Assembly (NCBI RefSeq): GCF_001640805.2 | Contig: NC_066843.1 | Coordinates: forward strand, 11,698,036-11,762,035 | Source: Lates calcarifer | Lineage: Eukaryota > Chordata > Actinopteri > Centropomidae | Reading direction: 5' to 3' | Length of the DNA: 64,000 nucleotides | Part shown: positions 57,892 through 64,000 of the stretch, piece after piece | How the letters are laid out: each line of letters begins with the position of its first letter | Position numbering within the stretch: the stretch's first letter is position 1 | The notes under the pieces: model-generated | What the model saw: the letters and a program-made list of their open reading frames with translations, nothing else | The model's database searches: none | Told to the model about the DNA's origin: nothing | Made by a program: the position numbers and the translations under genes

Positions 57892-58538
57892 ACACACACT
57901 GTAGACGGCACCCAAGTACTCACGCAAAAATATTAATATGTACACAAATACACTCCACAGATAATCATACATACACTCACGCTTTGTTGCTGCTCGTCTC
58001 TGACTCTGTGTGCTTACAGAGACACACCCTCTGTCCTGTCCTTGTGTGTTTTTTTTATGTAACATAGTTCATTTGGGGTCATGGGCTGCCTCTGGTCTTT
58101 CTGTAAGTCTCTGTCTTTCTTACATCACAGCAGTGGTGTTTTATCATTGCTAAAGTGACACTTATAGCAGCGATAACATCAGCAGCATCACGAAACAAAA
58201 CAAAAGGCCATTTATCTTAATTTGCATGTGGCTGCTTTTTCAGACTATGACTAAGATTAGGTAAGTATATGGAAGTGCGTGTTATTATATCACGACAGAG
58301 GATACGTTCTGTAACATTTTTCCCACTTGGTACCTCTGTCTGTCTTTCTCTCTCTCTCTGTCTCTGATCTTGCTTTTTCTCACTGTTTCTCTCAGCATTA
58401 TGTAACTCCAGCAGCTGTTTGAAGGCACGGGGGGGTAGAAAACTTTTCAAAGTACTGTTGTTGCTGCGTGATCAGAACACAGGAGAGACGCCGGTGACAG
58501 CTTCTGGTTCCAGTACGATTCTTGACAATTGCCTGGTG

Positions 58539-58579
<41 letters not shown>

Positions 58580-59169
58580 TCCTGTACGCTCTAATTGTTG
58601 TTATTTCTACCTCTCCGTTTCTCTTCCTTCTCACGCAAATGTACGGGAGAACAGTGTCTGTCTTTGACTGTTTCTTCATATTGTTCAAATTTTCCATATT
58701 GTGCCGTGTTTTTCATTTGGATGTTTCTGTTCCCCCGATCTGTCCCTACATCTTGCTAATCCCTGCTTTGGCACCAATCTTCATTTGTTCCCTTCACCTC
58801 AAATCTTTTTTTTTCTTCGTCTACCTTGCTGCTCTTCTTTTTCACTCTTTCCAATACCTTTTCTTTTTTTTAATCTCTCTCCCTCCTGAAATCTTTCCTC
58901 TCCCTTCGCCTAATTTGTTTTTTTTCTCCCTTTCGTTCAGTCTCTTTCTCTCTGGCAGACAGGCTAAACAGCAGCGGGACAGGCTTTACTTAGCAAGTCA
59001 CTCATTTAGCTGAATGCACACACACACACGCACCTACACTCAAGTCTCTTAAAGCACACACCTAACTAAAATTACGGCCTCGCTTGGCGGTTATAGTGCT
59101 GAGCAGCTGTGCAGGCGAATAAAACTTTGCCCTGCAATTGCACACTTGCCCAAAAAAAAACTTTAATAA

Positions 59170-59570
59170 TAATAAGCATATATCATTCACCATATGCTTG
59201 CAAAACAGAAGGCGTGAATGAAGTCACTGTGTTCAGGAGCAAAATCGCTCCTCTCCTTGCTGATGCTGAGTGAAAGCCCTGATTATGCATTTCTTCTGCG
59301 TGACTGGGGCACATATACGCAGCCTTGCTAGGGCTAACAAACACATACCTGTATGTGTTATTTCTCACTGGATCAGATGTGTGATTTTTGTGTATTCTGC
59401 TAACAAGCCGTCGAGAATAAATCCAAATTTACAAAAGGCAGTCACCCGCAGTCGCATACGAAGTGTCTGCGTGCCCTCATACTTGCACATACACTTATTA
59501 GTATGGATAAGTGCAGGTGTGATCGTTACTGATCTTTCAAAAGCCTGATATGTTTGGCTGTAATAAGGAA
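59170..59570. other. Candidate conserved noncoding element
   Basis: Non-repetitive island (e.g. CTGATTATGCATTTC at 59278) flanked by low-complexity DNA. Conservation is unverified. Confidence 0.25.
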
Positions 59571-59923
59571 CATTTGATCAAATACTCATCATGGATGAAA
59601 GATGCCCCCCCCGCCCCGGCCCCCCTTTCATCTGTCCGCAACCCCATTGCAAAGCTAGGTTTTGTTGCGGTAACGCTGGGATGGGAGGATGGGGTGAAGA
59701 GAGGGAAGAGGGAGAAAAAACTGAGACAAGGAGAGAGGAAAAGAGTGAGGAGGGAAGGGGAAGACAGATGATGAGAGGAGAGAGGAGGAAGGAGGATGAG
59801 AGACATGAAGGACAGTTGATGAACTGCACAGAGCTGGACAGCAGCCAGATCCTTTTAATGAGCAAAGTGCTGCACCCAACACCTTGCACCTAATTACACA
59901 CACACACACACACACTCTCTCTC

Positions 59924-59971
<48 letters not shown>

Positions 59972-60524
59972 GCACACACACACACACACACTATTACAGG
60001 AACCTTATTTTTGCCTTCTCCACTCTGCAGCATCCCACCATCCAGCACTAAGTACTCCCTCCAGATCAAACAAGCAGCACACAGTAACCAGCATACAGAT
60101 GAGCCTTTCCTCTTTCCTCTACACCCCCACCCCCTCATCACAACCTCTGTCTTCTCTTCCCTGCAGTAACCCCTTGCTCTTCCTCTCTAACCCCCCCCCC
60201 CCATCCCCTCTCTCTGATGTTCCTCTCTCGTGGAGGGGAATACATCAGTCCTCACTAGACAAACACACTGCACTGACACTGTCCTGGCTAGTCCAATGAA
60301 AACATATTACCTGCAAAACTACATTAGGCCCAAGTGCAGACACACGTACACACACGACACGTATGGACACGCACATGTACACATGTGGGCGCACACACGG
60401 CTGTGCATGCGAGGAGCTACTGTGTGTAATCAGATCTAGGTTAGCAGCGGTGGTATACTGTTCACTGGAACAGCGTGTACCCGCCCTCTCACACCGCACT
60501 CAAGCTGAGCTCGTGGAAAATATG

Positions 60525-60567
<43 letters not shown>

Positions 60568-61810
60568 GTTGTATGATACACATGAAGACGGAGGCTAAGT
60601 CTTTACACTTTTGTGTGTATGCGTGTGTGTGTGTGTGCGTTTATGAGTGTGCACACAGTGATGTGGAAGACAGATGAGAGAGAAGTATTTGTATTTCGGG
60701 TTTGGGTGCAGCATTATGTTGCAGATCATGTGTTTACACTTTTTGAAGCGTGTGTGTTCCCATGTGTGTATGCTTTATGTAATGGATAACTTGGGTGATC
60801 CATGCAGGTATCAGAAGTGACAAAAATGTAGAAGCTCATAGCCTTTAGAAAAAAAAGAGCATGATGCGCCACCAGAGTGTTCTTCTTCATAAACACACGG
60901 GCCGTGGTGGAATTCTAAAAATGACATCATGACTGCTTTCGACTTCTTTATTCATATTTTGGGACAATATTACATGAAATCAACAAGTCCTTCAACCTGA
61001 CATTGACCTCTTAGGTTGTTTGTCTTTACCCTCTGATGTGATCCATAGGAGCATCTCCTGAAGTAACACCCCTATGGGGGCAGGCAAACCAGATGCTGTC
61101 ATTGTTAGCTTAATAAACATGCAATTAGGGTTGTGGAACGGTCACGGTTTGGTTACTTCCGTAAGGTTAGAGGACCTTCATTGTCATGGTTACAATAATA
61201 ACACAAGAAACCGTGGTCTCCTGTTTTGTTGACACATCTGTTCACCTCAACTCAACTATATTACGTCACCTGTCCTCCTCCTTTGGGTCGTAAGACACTG
61301 CTTGCATTGATACCTTCTAGCCATTTAAGCAAAGCGCAAACACATTGGAGCATAAAACCTGGATTACCAACTGGACAACAGACTGAGGTCCTCAGACCCT
61401 CAGGGGCCTCGAGAGCCACAGTCTTTTTAGTGTGTGTATTTGTGTTGTGTTCATGCTAAGCTGCTGGGTGCTGTGGATTCATTCAGTTATTGTGAAGCTC
61501 AGCAAAACACATAATGAAGAAATCAGTTACGATAATTAACAAAAGCCGTGGCAGCCATGACAGCAGGAAGACTTGCTACTATTTATAAAGTAGGAAACAG
61601 AGATTGTCATTCAATATGAATACAAATGGCATACTATGAGTCATAGGTGGTTTGTCCACATTCATTAGTAGCTGACTGTGTTTATGTGTGTGTGCGTGTG
61701 TCCGTGTGTGTGTGTGCTTTTAATGACGGCGCTGTGGTCCGGTCGCTCCCTACAGCCCCGCTTGTGTTCATGGCACTTCTCTTTAATGAGGGACAAACGT
61801 TCTCCCTCTC

Positions 61811-61842
<32 letters not shown>

Positions 61843-62920
61843 TCTCTCTGTCTCTCTGTCTGCCTAATAACCCCCCACAGTAAATAACCATGAGCCTCCG
61901 GGGCAATTAGGTGGGCACTTGGGGCTTATAGTCCGGTGCTCGTAAACACACACTCTCTCACTGACGCACACACACACACACACACACACATACACACACA
62001 CAAACGGAAATTACAGCGCTCTAGTTAAAAATGGGACTGGAGTAATTGAGAAATCGGATATAAACAAAGGTCAGATCAATGTAGAGACAGAAAGATTAAA
62101 AGTAGGAAGGAGAGATGCAGAGAGAAAGACGACCGCTTGATGTTTTTAAGTCTCTAACAGTGATCTTGTCTTATCCTCGTCTCTCCCTACCAGACTTTAA
62201 TCTGTGCTGTTGTTCCTCAGTCTATCATTTTGCCCATTTTGTTAGCCTCTTCTCTCCTTCCCTCTCCTCTCTTCTCCTCTCCTCTCCTTGGACCTCATAT
62301 ATTTGTTTTGGTCTGAGACCGAGAGACAGAAAAAGGGAAGGAAGGCAGAGGAGGAGAGAGCAAGAGAGGCAGAGAGCGAGACTCAGAGGGGAGCTTTCAC
62401 CTTTCATTTCACCACAGCAATGAGTTGCCAATTTCAGTATGCCCTTTACTGACCATCACACACACCTACACTTACACACACACGCATACTGAAACCTGCT
62501 CTCCACACGCCTCCCAATCTCCATGATAATCAGCTTCCTTTCATTGTGTTGCATCATGCAGGAGACCCACTGTTCGTCTGAATGTGTGTGTGTGTATGTG
62601 TGTGTGAAGGAGAAAAAGTCAGAGGAAAAGGAGAGCAGACTTTTAGCGTGCGTGCATATATGCATGCGTGTATGTGTGTGTGCGCGCACCAGCCCCTCTT
62701 GTCTCTGTAGCAGCGATTGTGTACTCGAGGTACGTTGCCTTGCCATGCCATGCTGTGCCAGGCCAGTGGGCTGTCTCTTGTCTTACCTGTTTCTTTTGAC
62801 TACAGAAACACTGCTTTTACACACACGTGCAAACATACACACAACAGACACAGTGAAGTATACACATAACTCCGCTGTCAGCTGAAAATATCCAAACCTC
62901 TGGAAAAGAGATTTTTATAC

Positions 62921-62973
<53 letters not shown>

Positions 62974-64000
62974 TACTGGGGGATATTTTTGTACTGTGCT
63001 TGAAATTGTTTTATTCTGTTTCCATGCATTTCACAAAGTCACACACACGCATACACACACGCACATACATGCACACTGTTTATCCCAGTGCAGCTGTTTA
63101 TGTGTTGATGGCGGCCATGTCGCTGCATTGCTATAGGGGATCAGCCTCTCATCTTCCATTCATATATTCTCCCTTCCCTTCACCTCTTATCGTTCCCCCC
63201 TTTCCTGCTCTATCATTCTCTCATTCTTACTCTTTTGTGCACATTGTGCCTATCTTTCTAGGCACACTCACGCACACACGCACTCACTCACGCGCACACA
63301 CACCACCGCCGTTCTCTATCTCACCTCTGTTTTCCGTCCCTGACACCTCTCTACACCCTCTCTGCGTTATCTCTGTCGTTACCCCTCCTCCCTGTTGTGC
63401 TCTCTCTCTCTCCCACACATACACACAAACAGACCAGCACACACACACACACACACATGCACGCACACAAACACATATTGCTGTGTCTGAGTCTCTCGCT
63501 TGCTTTTTTTTTTTTTTTTTTACTCTCCCTTCTCTCTGTCACACCTCTCCCAGCTCTCCTCCTCCCCACCTCCCTCCCTCTCTCTTATCCTCTCTTTCCC
63601 TCTCCTCGGGGCGAGTGAGGTTGTTGGTAGCATCAGTTTCAGTCAGCAGTGACACTGCAGTCTCAGTGCATCTTTTAACGGCATTTTAATGGTATAGTAA
63701 AGTCGCCTCTGAAGTGCGCCTATGCAGCATATTAGACGCACAAATACACACACACACACACACCACACACACGCCAATAGGACCAGTATGCATCTGTGAC
63801 ATACAGCATGTATTCCTGGCCAGCACATAAAACCATACTAAAAATAGCATATAGAAGCTTTTGGATGCTCTGTGTCTAAGTAATGGTCACAGATTTTGAC
63901 AGTGCACCACCTTCTGTTCTCCATACAGCACAACATACGAAACACAGTGATACACATACAATAATAAATCCATAAATCCCAAGTAAACACAGATCGGAAG
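59571..64000. other. Noncoding, microsatellite-rich to window end
   Basis: CA/TC at 59896-59992, GT at 60526-60560, TC at 61801-61860, CA at 61965-62002, TA/GT at 62921-62971, CA at 63438-63460, a T run at 63504-63521 and CA at 63747-63775. 60660-61640 is ordinary sequence with no recognised feature. Confidence 0.55.
62921..62971 (+). repeat. Compound (TA)n(GT)n microsatellite
   Basis: Short ATAT tract leading into a GT repeat of about 40 nt. Confidence 0.95.

Larger units (their letters stand above)
54961..59150. other. Noncoding, microsatellite-rich with CNE-like island
   Basis: TC/CA at 55415-55500; an island at 55780-56180 rich in TTATAATTTAATTTC-type sequence; GT at 55945-55977; GA tracts at 56541-56582 and 56601-56639; a poly-A/CA compound at 57825-57899; CA at 58543-58575; and a pyrimidine block at 58580-58960. 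An X-box-type site lies at 56894 and a DR1 at 57364. No exon was recognised. Confidence 0.5.

Noticed and set aside
61080..61230. A possible fish interspersed repeat (GGTCACGGTTTGGTTAC)
   Set aside because: The resemblance to known repeats is from vague memory and there is no second copy in the window.
62931..63689. A 252-codon + strand open frame
   Set aside because: It is built from GT, CA and TC repeats (VCVCV, THTHT, LSLSL) with no domain.

Overview
The window is vertebrate nuclear DNA, most probably from a spiny-rayed (acanthomorph) teleost. This rests on compact introns in an SREBF1 gene, a very high density of (CA)n/(GT)n microsatellites, and interspersed repeats of a kind I remember from percomorph genomes. 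There is no bacterial or viral gene content. Two protein-coding genes are recognised by reading conserved exons, splice sites and phases. They lie tail to tail, as SREBF1 and RAI1 do on human 17p11.2.

Left part (1-8.6 kb, + strand): the last 12 coding exons of SREBF1. They encode 688 residues from just before transmembrane segment 1 to the stop at 6980-6982. Every intron is GT-AG and all phases agree. The intron between 4063 and 4921 carries a microRNA hairpin of the miR-33 family whose 5p arm reads as the miR-33a form. The 3' UTR runs to a probable poly(A) site near 8.55-8.6 kb.

Middle part (about 8.85-21.6 kb, - strand): RAI1. A 6.58-kb exon holds almost all of the protein. Two small exons (14720-14813 and 13594-13643) complete the C-terminal extended PHD/ADD-type zinc domain, and a final exon at 10814 supplies only two codons and the stop. 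The big exon is interrupted by a one-base frame change between about 16642 and 16500. Removing one base restores a single frame of about 2238 codons that fits all later splice phases, so this is an assembly error, a sequencing error or a loss-of-function allele. The exon also has a striking KPGP repeat array.

Right part (21.6-64 kb): no protein-coding exon was recognised. This is probably the 5' intron(s) and upstream region of RAI1. It is packed with microsatellites, long purine- or pyrimidine-biased tracts, interspersed repeats, and islands of ordinary-complexity sequence that are candidate conserved noncoding elements. Notable sites are a ZNF143-like motif followed by a CpG-containing, first-exon-like segment at 31.0-31.4 kb; a DR5 retinoic-acid-type element at 47.16 kb; DR4 and DR1 elements; and several RFX X-box palindromes.

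Functionally, SREBF1 encodes the membrane-bound lipogenic transcription factor SREBP-1, miR-33 in its intron is co-expressed with it in known systems, and RAI1 is a nuclear dosage-sensitive chromatin regulator. I found no evidence of a wholly novel system. The most useful leads are the miR-33 form, the RAI1 frame break and repeat array, the promoter-like segment and the nuclear-receptor/RFX sites.
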